A stretch of 64,000 nucleotides of DNA from Thalassotalea sp. Sam97 (GTDB taxonomy: Bacteria > Pseudomonadota > Gammaproteobacteria > Enterobacterales > Alteromonadaceae). The DNA lies in the NCBI RefSeq assembly GCF_041379765.1, contig NZ_CP166919.1, positions 2,604,001 through 2,668,000 on the forward strand. Direction: 5' to 3'. Shown in pieces: positions 54,720-63,174 of the stretch. Each line of letters starts with the position of its first letter. The stretch's first letter is position 1. The notes under the pieces are model-generated. The model saw nothing but the letters and a program-made list of their open reading frames with translations, ran no database searches and was not told the origin of the DNA. The translations under genes were made by a program, and so were the position numbers.

Positions 54720-56141
54720 CTAAGCTTTTGCCGCTTTTGCGCCGTCTTGGTTTTGTGCAAATGGGTGACGCGTGTTTTCACCATCATTTAAGTAACGCAT
54801 GATAATACCGTATTCAACATCTAGATCAGTGTCGCACTTAATTTGCACAATGTAACCCGAGCCTTTGGCATCGTGAATTTCTTCACCTTTGCGGGTTTGC
54901 ATGTATTCTAACACAAAGCTCTTATTGCCTTTTGGCGTCATTAACTCGATTTCATCACCCGTTAAGAACTTGTTCTTAACTTCGATTTCCAACAAACCAT
55001 CGTCAGTACGGCCTAACACTTCACCAACAAATTGTTGTGAGTCTGATTTTGAGTAGCCATATTCAAAGTTTTGCAAACCATCGTGACGATGACGCGACAA
55101 GAAGCCCTCGGTATAGCCACGGCTTGCTAAGTGCTCTAAATCTAACTTTAAGCGCTCATTAAAGCTGCGACCTTCAACCGCATCCATTATCGCTTGCTTA
55201 TAAATTTGCGCCGTACGAGCACAGTAATAGAACGACTTAGTACGACCTTCAATTTTTAATGAATGCACGCCCATTTTCACCAAACGCTCAACATGCTCAA
55301 TTGCACGTAAGTCTTTTGAGTTCATAATGTAAGTGCCATGCTCGTCTTCAAATGCTGGCATGTATTCGCCTGGACGACCTTGCTCTTGCAATAAGAACAC
55401 TTCATCAGTAGGTTTAAAGTCTGCCGCTGTATTGCCATTTGGCGTCCAGATCTCTGGCTGCTCGCTACCAACGATAGGCTGTTGCGGTTCTACCGCAATG
55501 ATATCACCGTGTTCGTTTTCTTTTGCGTCATGAGCATTATATGACCAACGACATGCGTTAGTGCAGGTACCTTGGTTTGGATCACGCTTGTTAATGTAAC
55601 CCGATAACAAACAGCGACCTGAATAGGCCATACATAAAGCACCGTGAACGAAAACCTCGATTTCCATTTCCGGTACTTGCATACGGATTTCTTCGATTTC
55701 ATCTAGGCTTAATTCGCGTGATAAAATAACGCGTTCAACACCTTGTTGATACCAAAATTTCACCGTTGCCCAGTTCACTGCATTCGCTTGTACTGATAAG
55801 TGGATCGGCATATCTGGATAGGCTTCACGTACCATCATGATAAGACCCGGATCGCTCATAATAAGCGCGTCTGGCTTCATCGCCACCACCGGTTCAATAT
55901 CGCGTAGGTAGGTTTTTAACTTAGCATTATGCGGAGAAATATTACTAACCACATACAGCTTTTTGCCTAAGCTATGCGCCTCATCAATACCAATTTTTAG
56001 GTTTTCAAGGTTAAATTCATTATTGCGAACGCGAAGTGAATAACGCGGTTGGCCTGCATAAACGGCATCTGCACCGTATGCAAACGCATAACGCATGTTT
56101 TTAAGGCTACCAGCCGGTGATAGTAATTCAGGTACAAACAT
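54720..56141 (-). CDS. trhP: tRNA 5-hydroxyuridine synthesis protein TrhP (U32 peptidase family, YegQ)
   Basis: A 473-residue member of the U32 family that catalyses prephenate-dependent hydroxylation of tRNA wobble U34. The family signature EVFVHGALCMAYSGRCLLSG is present (about residues 158-177), with the iron-sulfur Cys in GRCLLSG, GTCTNACRW and the later conserved Cys. The N-terminus MFVPELLSPAGSLKNMRYAF is standard. Length matches YegQ-type proteins. It lies upstream of the ferredoxin gene on the same strand, so cotranscription is possible. Confidence 0.92.
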   Translation of the reverse strand: MFVPELLSPAGSLKNMRYAFAYGADAVYAGQPRYSLRVRNNEFNLENLKIGIDEAHSLGKKLYVVSNISPHNAKLKTYLRDIEPVVAMKPDALIMSDPGLIMMVREAYPDMPIHLSVQANAVNWATVKFWYQQGVERVILSRELSLDEIEEIRMQVPEMEIEVFVHGALCMAYSGRCLLSGYINKRDPNQGTCTNACRWSYNAHDAKENEHGDIIAVEPQQPIVGSEQPEIWTPNGNTAADFKPTDEVFLLQEQGRPGEYMPAFEDEHGTYIMNSKDLRAIEHVERLVKMGVHSLKIEGRTKSFYYCARTAQIYKQAIMDAVEGRSFNERLKLDLEHLASRGYTEGFLSRHRHDGLQNFEYGYSKSDSQQFVGEVLGRTDDGLLEIEVKNKFLTGDEIELMTPKGNKSFVLEYMQTRKGEEIHDAKGSGYIVQIKCDTDLDVEYGIIMRYLNDGENTRHPFAQNQDGAKAAKA

Positions 56142-56270
56142 AATAAAGCCTTTAGATAAACTGTGTACGAGACAATTTTAAAAAGTGCGCTATTGTAATG
56201 CCGATAACAACAAGGCGCAATGCACATTGGTTTAACATTCGTTACCAAGTGTAATCGCGCCTTAAGAAAG

Positions 56271-56304
56271 GAGTGAGTCACTTAGCAAACAAGTGACTCA
56301 CCTC
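56271..56304 (-). terminator. Possible hairpin terminator downstream of rdgC
   Basis: The stem GTGAGTCACTT (56273-56283) with AAGTGACTCAC (56291-56301) has a 7-nt loop. On the minus strand it is followed by a pyrimidine-rich stretch but not a clean T run. It is 36 nt beyond the rdgC stop. Confidence 0.5.
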
Positions 56305-56339
56305 AATTGATGGTATTGGTTTAACCTTAGCTTGCTATA

Positions 56340-57260
56340 TTAGCTTTCTATATAAGCATCGGTCGTTAAATCAAACTGTGCTAATAAATCATCAATAAAG
56401 TTATTAAGGGTGCCAGTCATTAACGTGAAATCAGCATCTAACTTAACCAACATATCGTCATTGGGAATATCTTCGTTTTGCTCAAAAACGCTCTCGTGGA
56501 ACTTAACACGTTTTACTGATAAATCATCAGCAAGCACGCACGATAACGCTTGCTCATAATCAAATGCCAACTTCACAACTTGCTTGTCAGTATTTAAATG
56601 CGCCAAGATCTCGTCAGATAATAAATCTTGGTTTTTACATTTGATTACTGCGGCATCTTCACCCATCGCCTTTAATTCGCCTTCAAAGCCAATAACAAAA
56701 CGTTCAGGTAAGTTTTGCTCCAATAACCAGCTTGTCATAATAGTTTCTGCGCCAGCATCAGGGGTAAAGCTAGTAACCGGTAATGAGCCAAGGCACTTAC
56801 GCAGTAACGCCAAAAAGTCTTCGGCTTTGTTGCGTGAGCTGGTATTAATAACTATGATATTTTTCTCTGCACAAATATAGCCTTGCGTATCACTGATCCG
56901 CGAAAAAGCACGCGGTAATAAGGCAAAGGTAATATCTTCTTTAAACTGCTCTTTTTCTTTCTTGGTGGCTTTACGGCTATGCTCGTGCTCAAGCTGCTCT
57001 ATTTTTTCTTCAAGTTGCTCTTTTACTACCGACGCAGGTAATATTTTTTCTTCTTTACGTGCATTTAACAAGATACAGCCATTAGCATTGTGCAATAAAC
57101 GGTCGCCGTGTTTGCCAAGCGCACTGCTCCAGCCAAAACGTGACATTTCAGTTTTTCCACACGGTGCAAACACGTGCTCTTGTAGTGCCTTTTCAAGCTC
57201 TTCTTCACTGGTAGTAAATGGACGGGTAAATGCAAAAATATATAAATTTTTAAACCACAT
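56340..57260 (-). CDS. rdgC: Recombination-associated protein RdgC
   Basis: A ring-shaped double-strand DNA-binding protein that counters RecA. The 306-residue protein starts MWFKNLYIFAFTRPFTTSEE, and has FAPCGKTEMSRFGWSSALGK, EKIEQLEHEHSRKATKKEKE and the C-terminal FTLMTGTLNNFIDDLLAQFD, all RdgC family segments. Length is standard (about 303). It is monocistronic and divergent from a small membrane protein. Confidence 0.95.
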   Translation of the reverse strand: MWFKNLYIFAFTRPFTTSEEELEKALQEHVFAPCGKTEMSRFGWSSALGKHGDRLLHNANGCILLNARKEEKILPASVVKEQLEEKIEQLEHEHSRKATKKEKEQFKEDITFALLPRAFSRISDTQGYICAEKNIIVINTSSRNKAEDFLALLRKCLGSLPVTSFTPDAGAETIMTSWLLEQNLPERFVIGFEGELKAMGEDAAVIKCKNQDLLSDEILAHLNTDKQVVKLAFDYEQALSCVLADDLSVKRVKFHESVFEQNEDIPNDDMLVKLDADFTLMTGTLNNFIDDLLAQFDLTTDAYIES

Positions 57261-57338
57261 GATGATATTCCTTGGCTAAGCTATCTAGAGTAGTTGAGAT
57301 CTGATCAGACACTAACGAATGAAACGATAAGGATTGAG

Positions 57339-57668
57339 ATGATAACCAAATTGATACTGCTAAGTATATCTATTTTTTTAGTGGCCAAAGTACTCGATGG
57401 GATCCACATGAAAAATGGACTAACCGCCGTGATTGTCGCCATTGTTTACTCTGTAGTTGACTTATTTCTGTGGTGGCTACTGGTGATACTGTCTATCCCC
57501 TTGATTCTCATAACGTTTGGCTTATTTTTATTTATCATCAACGCATTTTTATTATGGTTAACCGATAAAATGCTCGATGATTTTACAATTAAAAACAAAC
57601 GAACCACGTTGTTGGCTTCATTATTAATTTCAGGGATTAACTTACTACTAACGGCACTAATCACCTAG
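57339..57668 (+). CDS. Small four-helix membrane protein (phage-holin-family PF04020-type)
   Basis: A 109-residue, very hydrophobic protein with four segments (about 2-18, 25-42, 45-65 and 88-106). It resembles the widespread 4-TMS membrane family often named phage holin family (PF04020). The name is misleading because most members are chromosomal and unrelated to lysis. The frame starts further upstream at 57294, but the ATG at 57339 has AAGGATTGAG before it and gives the family-type start MITKLILLSISIFLVAKVLD. No phage genes are nearby. The role is unknown. Confidence 0.78.
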   Translation: MITKLILLSISIFLVAKVLDGIHMKNGLTAVIVAIVYSVVDLFLWWLLVILSIPLILITFGLFLFIINAFLLWLTDKMLDDFTIKNKRTTLLASLLISGINLLLTALIT

Positions 57669-57749
57669 TCATGACATCGATGGTGTTTTAACTATGTGAT
57701 CGCTACTAACCAATTTATGTTAATGATGGTCGCGCGGTTATGGCTCAAA

Positions 57750-59054
57750 TTAAGACACTATACGAAACGACTCTTCAACTGGAAACTCAAGACTAAAACA
57801 ACTGCCCTTGCCTAGCTCTGATCTGATTTTGAGACGGCCTTTATGGTTTGTCGCGACATGTTTAACAATGGCAAGGCCAAGGCCAGTGCCACCGGTATCA
57901 CGCGAGCGCGACTTATCAACACGATAAAAACGCTCACTAAGGCGTAAGATATCTTGTTCAGCAATACCACAGCCATTATCTTCAACGGAGAAAATACATT
58001 TATCATTAACCTTTTGCCAAGAAATTTTAATAGTACCAGCATGTTGGGTGTAACTCATGGCGTTAACGATTAAATTAGAGCAGGCACTTTTTAATTCCGA
58101 CTCGACACCCAAAATACCGAGCTCAGGTGTAATATCGAGAATAAGTTCGTGTTGCTTTTCTTGATTGAGAAAATAGATATCTTCCATCACTGCGTCTATA
58201 AGTTTAGGCAGATTGATTTGGTGACGGATATCGTCCTCATTATGCGATTCGACACGCGATAATACCAATAACTGCTGAACTAGCCGATCCATGCGAGTAA
58301 CCTGATCTTCAACAGTACGCAGGCTTTTTTGCCACTGGGTGGGCATACTATCATGATCTTGCATCATTTCGACATAACCGCGCATTACCGTTAAAGGCGT
58401 CTTTAACTCATGGGATACATTCGCTACAAAATCGCGTCGCATTTTTTCAATGCGCTTTAGTTGACTCACATCTCGAGCTAATAGCAAATATTGATCATCG
58501 CCATAATTCATGAAACGCAGTTCAAGCTGTTGATTTGGGTTTTCAGGCGAGACTAGAGCGCATGGTTCACTAAAATCTGATTTTTCAACATACTTGTTGA
58601 GCACTAGCGAGCGCACTAAGTTGGTGATGCGTTGACCCGAATCTTGCGGCCAGCGAATCCCCAATAAACGATTGGCTTTTTTATTAGACCAGCCAATTTT
58701 ATAATTTAAATCTAGGACAACGGCCGCATCTGGCAGGGCTTCAGCACCATCTCGATATTGTTTAATACGAAAATTGAGCTGCTTTTGCCGGCTACGATAG
58801 TAACGAATGCGTCGGTAAATACCATCGTATACATGCCCCCAGATACCGTTCGATTCTGGAGGGTATAATAAGTTTTTATGCCATAACCACTGAATTACCG
58901 CAAGCAAATGACGGTAATGAAGCGCCAGATTAACAGCTGTCACTAACCACAAAACCAGCCAAACATGACCAAACCAGTAGCCGATAAGCGCACTGGCAAG
59001 CAATAATGCAAGCTGCTTGACGATAAACTGTCGAGCAGAGAAACGATAGATCAT
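57750..59054 (-). CDS. phoR: Phosphate regulon sensor histidine kinase PhoR
   Basis: Inner-membrane sensor of the Pho regulon. The 434-residue protein has two N-terminal helices (about 12-26 and 30-46, with no sizeable periplasmic loop, as in E. coli PhoR), a charged linker, a PAS domain (about 100-200) and the kinase core: His215 in NVSHELKTPLTVMRG, then NLIVNAMSYTQHAG, EDNGCGI and GGTGLGLAIVKHV. Lack of a sensing loop fits control through PstSCAB-PhoU. It is 33 nt after phoB. Confidence 0.96.
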   Translation of the reverse strand: MIYRFSARQFIVKQLALLLASALIGYWFGHVWLVLWLVTAVNLALHYRHLLAVIQWLWHKNLLYPPESNGIWGHVYDGIYRRIRYYRSRQKQLNFRIKQYRDGAEALPDAAVVLDLNYKIGWSNKKANRLLGIRWPQDSGQRITNLVRSLVLNKYVEKSDFSEPCALVSPENPNQQLELRFMNYGDDQYLLLARDVSQLKRIEKMRRDFVANVSHELKTPLTVMRGYVEMMQDHDSMPTQWQKSLRTVEDQVTRMDRLVQQLLVLSRVESHNEDDIRHQINLPKLIDAVMEDIYFLNQEKQHELILDITPELGILGVESELKSACSNLIVNAMSYTQHAGTIKISWQKVNDKCIFSVEDNGCGIAEQDILRLSERFYRVDKSRSRDTGGTGLGLAIVKHVATNHKGRLKIRSELGKGSCFSLEFPVEESFRIVS

Positions 59055-59087
59055 AAATAATGTGTTTTGGTTAGTTGGCCAACGGCG

Positions 59088-59780
59088 CTATGCTACTCTA
59101 CTTGAGAATCGATAGCCAGCGCCACGCACCGTTTGTACAAATTCGTCGTGTCCTGAACCGGCCAGTGACTTGCGTAAACGACGAATATGAACATCAACGG
59201 TTCTGTCTTCTACATAGACGTTCGTACCCCAAACGTTATCTAACAGCTGCTCTCGCGAATAAACACGCTCTGGGTGAGTCATAAAAAAATGTAGCATTTT
59301 AAATTCTGTTGGACCCAACTCTATCGGCTTATCGTCAATGGTGACACGATGGGATACCGGATCTAACGTCAGTCCTTTAAATTCAATAAGCTCTTCGAGC
59401 GCAGTTGGTGCAACGCGACGAATAACCGCTTTTATACGGGCTATGAGCTCTTTAGGAGAGAAAGGCTTAGTAACATAATCATCAACGCCAACCTCAAAGC
59501 CTTTCACTTTATCGTCTTCATCAGAGCGGGCAGTAAGCATAATAATAGGAATGTTACGCGTGTAGGCCTGTTGTTTTATTTCACGGGCAATCTTTAACCC
59601 GCTACCGCCAGGTAACATCCAATCGAGCAAAACTAAATCCGGCAAGGGATCAACGAGATGTTTTTTCGCATCATCATAATCACAGGCCTCAATTGGGTTA
59701 AAACCATTTTGCTCTAACACAAAGGTAATCATCTCTCTGATTGGTGTCTCGTCTTCAACGACAAGAATACGGCGTTCCAT
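59088..59780 (-). CDS. phoB: Phosphate regulon response regulator PhoB
   Basis: Activates Pho-box promoters when phosphorylated by PhoR. The 230-residue OmpR-family protein has a receiver domain (1-120) with acidic residues VVEDE, the phosphorylated Asp53 in VLLDWMLPGGSG and the Lys in TKPFSPKELI. The winged-helix domain (about 130-228) has LGPTEFKMLHFFMTHPERVY, REQLLDNVWG and VDVHIRRLRKSL. It is first of the phoB-phoR operon and has its own Pho box upstream, so it is autoregulated. Confidence 0.98.
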   Translation of the reverse strand: MERRILVVEDETPIREMITFVLEQNGFNPIEACDYDDAKKHLVDPLPDLVLLDWMLPGGSGLKIAREIKQQAYTRNIPIIMLTARSDEDDKVKGFEVGVDDYVTKPFSPKELIARIKAVIRRVAPTALEELIEFKGLTLDPVSHRVTIDDKPIELGPTEFKMLHFFMTHPERVYSREQLLDNVWGTNVYVEDRTVDVHIRRLRKSLAGSGHDEFVQTVRGAGYRFSSRVA

Positions 59781-59838
59781 AATAAATAAACCCTGACCAT
59801 TGGTAGTACGCTACATGTGACTATTTTGCCTGATTTTA

Positions 59839-59856
59839 ATGACATTTTTATGACAA
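59839..59856 (-). promoter_or_regulatory. Pho box of phoB
   Basis: On the minus strand TTGTCATAAAAATGTCAT gives two 7-bp half-sites separated by AAAA, starting 59 bp upstream of the phoB ATG. It is identical to the Pho box in front of the porin gene. Confidence 0.88.
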
Positions 59857-59950
59857 TGATTATAAAAATGTCACTTTATGACTCAGCCTAACAGTATGAA
59901 AAGATAATTCCATTGTCAAAAACTTAACATCGAAACAACCATGCTAACAA

Positions 59951-59976
59951 TAAAAAAGCCACGCATCTGCGTGGCT
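59951..59976 (-). terminator. Intrinsic terminator downstream of the porin gene
   Basis: The stem AGCCACGC (59957-59964) with GCGTGGCT (59969-59976) has an ATCT loop. On the minus strand it is followed by TTTTTTA. It lies about 43 nt beyond the porin stop and upstream of the phoB Pho box. Confidence 0.88.
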
Positions 59977-60019
59977 CTACATTAGCTGTTTCTATCCGCT
60001 AGATAAGCGCGTTTATAAA

Positions 60020-60967
60020 TTAAAACTTGTATTCAAAACCTGTAGAGATAAAGGTGCTGTCTTCATCACCTGTAATGCTCTTATCATTATCAAACGATGT
60101 TGCCCAAGCAAATACCTTCGCGTTTTTAGCAAGCGCGTAGTCTAAACCTAACGAGTAAGCCGCATAGCTCGCTTCGTCGCCGAAGTCTTCTTCTGCTGTT
60201 TGTACTTGACCTTTCAGAGTAATGCTATCGATTTTATAAGCCGCTGATACTAACAAACCTTTCGTTTGTTCACCGGTGCTGGCTTTTTCATGTTGGTGAG
60301 CAATAAAACCTAGTTTAACACCGGCAAGCTTAGTTGCTAGGTTAAAGCGCATCGCGTCTTCACCGTCTACTTCATTATCAACTGCAAATGATGCGAACCA
60401 GTCTGAATTTTTAAGGCCTTTATCACCGTAAAATACTGCAGCAGAAACACCCGCTTCACCATTTTGATCTTTATCGCCTTCAGCGACATAGGTGATACCC
60501 GCAGAGAAGTCACCGATCTTAGGCGTGATATAAGTTAACGTTTCGCCCATGCGGTTTTCACCTTTCCAAAGGTTTTTGATATCGCCTTCGTAATCGCTGA
60601 ATAAATCAATTTTTCCTTGAGATTGCTTTAACATGGTGTCGTTACGACCAAGTAATACGGTACCAAAATCGCCTTTTAAACCAACGTACTGATTACGACC
60701 TTTAATGTGATCAGCGTCATCATTAGCCATATCGATTTGAACTTCCGCTTTATAAACAACACTTAAGGTGTCATTTACTTTTAGGCCACCATTAACGCCT
60801 AAACGAGAAGAATTTGATTTTACTTCTGTTTGCGACTCACCACCTTCGTCAGAAAACTGCAAACCAATATTAGCTTTACCGTAGAAATTGATTTCATCTG
60901 CAGCCATTGCTGGTGCTGACATCACCGCCATTAAAGAAAGTGCAATTGAAGTTTTGGTTAAGTTCAT
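60020..60967 (-). CDS. Pho-regulated general porin (gram-negative porin family)
   Basis: A 315-residue outer-membrane porin. The signal peptide MNLTKTSIALSLMAVMSAPA is cut near AMA at residue 22. The mature N-terminus DEINFYGKANIGLQFSDE, the conserved SSRLGVNGGLKVNDTLS, VGLKGDFGTVLLGRNDT and the C-terminal Phe in FISTGFEYKF are porin signatures, and the strand pattern fits a 16-strand barrel. The frame begins 18 codons earlier (61021), but that part precedes the signal peptide, so I chose the ATG at 60967. It lies between phoB and pstS and has a perfect Pho box upstream. It is therefore probably a phosphate-starvation porin, analogous in role to PhoE or OprP but not necessarily homologous. 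Confidence 0.92.
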   Translation of the reverse strand: MNLTKTSIALSLMAVMSAPAMAADEINFYGKANIGLQFSDEGGESQTEVKSNSSRLGVNGGLKVNDTLSVVYKAEVQIDMANDDADHIKGRNQYVGLKGDFGTVLLGRNDTMLKQSQGKIDLFSDYEGDIKNLWKGENRMGETLTYITPKIGDFSAGITYVAEGDKDQNGEAGVSAAVFYGDKGLKNSDWFASFAVDNEVDGEDAMRFNLATKLAGVKLGFIAHQHEKASTGEQTKGLLVSAAYKIDSITLKGQVQTAEEDFGDEASYAAYSLGLDYALAKNAKVFAWATSFDNDKSITGDEDSTFISTGFEYKF

Positions 60968-61049
60968 TTTTTTAATCCCAAACTGTAAATAATAAATATG
61001 GATAACTGGCATTCCAGTCATTTAATGCTCGCTAGTGTGCCACCGATTT

Positions 61050-61067
61050 ATGACATTTTTATGACAA
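61050..61067 (-). promoter_or_regulatory. Pho box of the porin gene
   Basis: On the minus strand TTGTCATAAAAATGTCAT (61067-61050), two 7-bp half-sites 4 bp apart, is identical to the phoB Pho box. It is 83 bp upstream of the porin ATG. Confidence 0.88.
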
Positions 61068-61306
61068 ACTGTAATTAAATTGAACTTTAGACGGAAATTT
61101 AATAAAACTCTAACAAATCAAAGAAATAGACAAAATAAAATAGCAAAACACGGTGTTTAAAATATCTTCACCGCGTTCTCGCGCACGTACCGTTAATAGC
61201 GAATAAATCACATATCTGTCAGAAGCTTACGAATTAACCAAAACATTTTAACTAAAAATATAAGTCAGAAATTTTATCTTACGAAAAAATTCAAATAATT
61301 AGCAAA

Positions 61307-61324
61307 CTGTCATCAAAGTGTCAC
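61307..61324 (+). promoter_or_regulatory. Pho box of pstS
   Basis: CTGTCATCAAAGTGTCAC gives the half-sites CTGTCAT and GTGTCAC separated by 4 bp. It lies 72 bp upstream of the pstS ATG, on the plus strand. Confidence 0.9.
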
Positions 61325-61395
61325 ACTCGCGCCTTAACATCATCACCATCAAAAGACTTAATTAATAACATTTATACTCTTTGTGGAGAACGATT

Positions 61396-62364
61396 ATGAA
61401 ACTTAAAAGCTTACTAACTGGCGTTGCGCTAGCTGTTGCATCGCTAGCGAGCTCTAACGCATCAGCGCTCGATGCAAATTTGCCGGTCTATGAAAAAACC
61501 AGTGGTATTTCAGGTAATTTATCATCGGTAGGTTCAGATACACTAGCCAATATGATGACGTTTTGGGCAGAAGAATTTAAACGCACTTACCCAAGCGTTA
61601 ACATTCAAATTCAAGCAGCGGGTTCATCTACTGCGCCACCCGCGCTAACCGAAGCAACTTCAAACATGGGTCCTATGAGCCGTAAAATGAAATCAAAAGA
61701 AATCCAAGCTTTTGAGAAAAAATATGGTTACAAGCCAACAGCGGTTCGTGTAGCGATTGACGCTTTGGCGGTATTCGTTCATAAAGATAACCCAATTAAA
61801 GGTTTAAATATTCAACAAGTGGATGCGATTTTCTCGTCAAACCGTAAATGTAAAGGCAACGAAGATATCGATCGCTGGGGTAAACTAGGTCTTGATGGTG
61901 ATTGGACGGGTAAAGACATTCAATTATACGGTCGTAACTCGGTATCAGGCACTTACGGTTACTTTAAGAAAAAAGCGCTTTGTAAAGGTGACTTTAAAAA
62001 CACCGTAAATGAGCAACCAGGTTCAGCATCGGTTGTGCAGTCAGTCTCTGCCTCACTAAACGGCATTGGTTACTCAGGTATCGGTTACAAAACATCAGGT
62101 GTTCGCGCGTTGCCACTAAGCAAAAAGGGTGACAACTATGTTGAAGCAAACATGGATAACGCAGTATCGGGTGACTACCCACTATCTCGTTACTTATATG
62201 TTTACGTTAACAAGCATCCTAACAAACCACTTTCACCAAAAGAGGCTGAATTCTTAAAAATGGTCTTATCTAAACAAGGCCAGAAGATTGTTGAAAAAGA
62301 CGGTTATATTCCGTTACCAGCGTCAGTTGTAGAAAAAGAATGGGCTAAACTTGGTTTGAAATAA
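61396..62364 (+). CDS. pstS: Periplasmic phosphate-binding protein PstS
   Basis: Captures phosphate for the Pst importer. The 322-residue protein has a Sec signal ending in SSNASA (cleavage near residue 26), then VGSDTLANMM and the phosphate-binding loops (QAAGSSTAPPALTE, NSVSGTYGYFK). The reading frame can begin at a TTG (61381), but GGAGA at 61385-61389 positions the ATG at 61396. It is 24 kb away from pstCAB-phoU, with its own Pho box and terminator, so it makes a separate abundant mRNA. The preferred order pstS-pstC is broken here. Confidence 0.95.
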   Translation: MKLKSLLTGVALAVASLASSNASALDANLPVYEKTSGISGNLSSVGSDTLANMMTFWAEEFKRTYPSVNIQIQAAGSSTAPPALTEATSNMGPMSRKMKSKEIQAFEKKYGYKPTAVRVAIDALAVFVHKDNPIKGLNIQQVDAIFSSNRKCKGNEDIDRWGKLGLDGDWTGKDIQLYGRNSVSGTYGYFKKKALCKGDFKNTVNEQPGSASVVQSVSASLNGIGYSGIGYKTSGVRALPLSKKGDNYVEANMDNAVSGDYPLSRYLYVYVNKHPNKPLSPKEAEFLKMVLSKQGQKIVEKDGYIPLPASVVEKEWAKLGLK

Positions 62365-62395
62365 GCGATTATCAATACCATCAAACTCTCATTGA

Positions 62396-62427
62396 AAAAG
62401 CCCTAAAGGTCAATCCTTGGGGCTTTT
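62396..62427 (+). terminator. Intrinsic terminator of pstS
   Basis: The stem AAAAGCCCTAAAGG (62396-62409) with CCTTGGGGCTTTT (62415-62427) contains a small internal mismatch. It lies 31 nt after the stop. Confidence 0.82.
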
Positions 62428-62478
62428 GATTATCTGGTTTTCACTTTGACTATTGGCAAATGACAATACAACGGCCAA

Positions 62479-62976
62479 TTAACGATTGATGTCAACAATC
62501 AAATCATCTTCTATATTTTCAAGCGCTTGAATCAGTGCATCAATCTGTTGCTCTGATTGTACGGCGACGATTGCCGATGCTTTAAAAATAGCTTGCCCAA
62601 AATGAGGCGCTTTGCCCTGCCGGCTAACCAGCTTCACCAGATTACCCCGAGTTTTATGTATAACCGATGATATATCACCAATAATTCCCGGACGATCATT
62701 GGCTACAATTTCTAAAGAAATGGTTTTGTCTTGCTGATAACGCGGTTCAGTGATTTGCACATGCATTGATAAACTTGGAAACGCTTTCAACTCATAAACC
62801 AGTGCCTCTGCCTTTTCTTCACTCACTTGTACCTCAAGGATACCCGCAAAAAAACCGGATAAATGACGCATGCTACTGGTTTGCCAATTACCATCATGCT
62901 TTTTCACGATACTGGCAAGTTGCTCAACAATACCTGGACGGTCTTCCCCTAAAAACGAAATTACCACATGTCTCAT
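62479..62976 (-). CDS. Tandem ACT-domain regulator, GcvR-like
   Basis: A 165-residue cytoplasmic protein formed by two ACT domains (about 4-75 and 85-160), with GEDRPGIVEQLASIV and ANDRPGIIGDISSVI as the ligand-binding turns. This is the layout of GcvR, which represses the glycine cleavage operon by binding GcvA when glycine is low. Several paralogues of this fold exist, so the exact regulon is uncertain. It is monocistronic, convergent with pstS. Confidence 0.8.
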   Translation of the reverse strand: MRHVVISFLGEDRPGIVEQLASIVKKHDGNWQTSSMRHLSGFFAGILEVQVSEEKAEALVYELKAFPSLSMHVQITEPRYQQDKTISLEIVANDRPGIIGDISSVIHKTRGNLVKLVSRQGKAPHFGQAIFKASAIVAVQSEQQIDALIQALENIEDDLIVDINR

Positions 62977-63174
62977 GCTACATCCCTCTTGTTTACATCA
63001 ACCAACGCCATTATTAAAAACAGCTGTTAACTAATTAATAACAGAGCCGTTTAGTCGGCGCAAAGACTTTTGTTGTCAAAGCGAGATTTATTTCTTAAAG
63101 TTTATGCTAACAATGAACCTGCAGTAACATATGCATCATCTATGTTATTGCCTAAAAACAACATTGGAACTTCC

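Larger units (their letters stand above)
60968..61395. other. Divergent porin/pstS intergenic region
   Basis: 428 bp without a gene, AT-rich, holding two separate Pho boxes, one for each side. Beyond these I see no other operator or repeat; the middle (about 61080-61290) looks unstructured. Confidence 0.75.

Noticed and set aside
55997..56281. 94-codon minus-strand frame overlapping the start of trhP
   Set aside because: Overlaps the conserved N-terminus of trhP in another frame; no support.
57339..57668. Phage holin and prophage remnant
   Set aside because: The family name contains holin, but no phage genes, attachment sites or lysis genes are nearby; treated as an ordinary small membrane protein.
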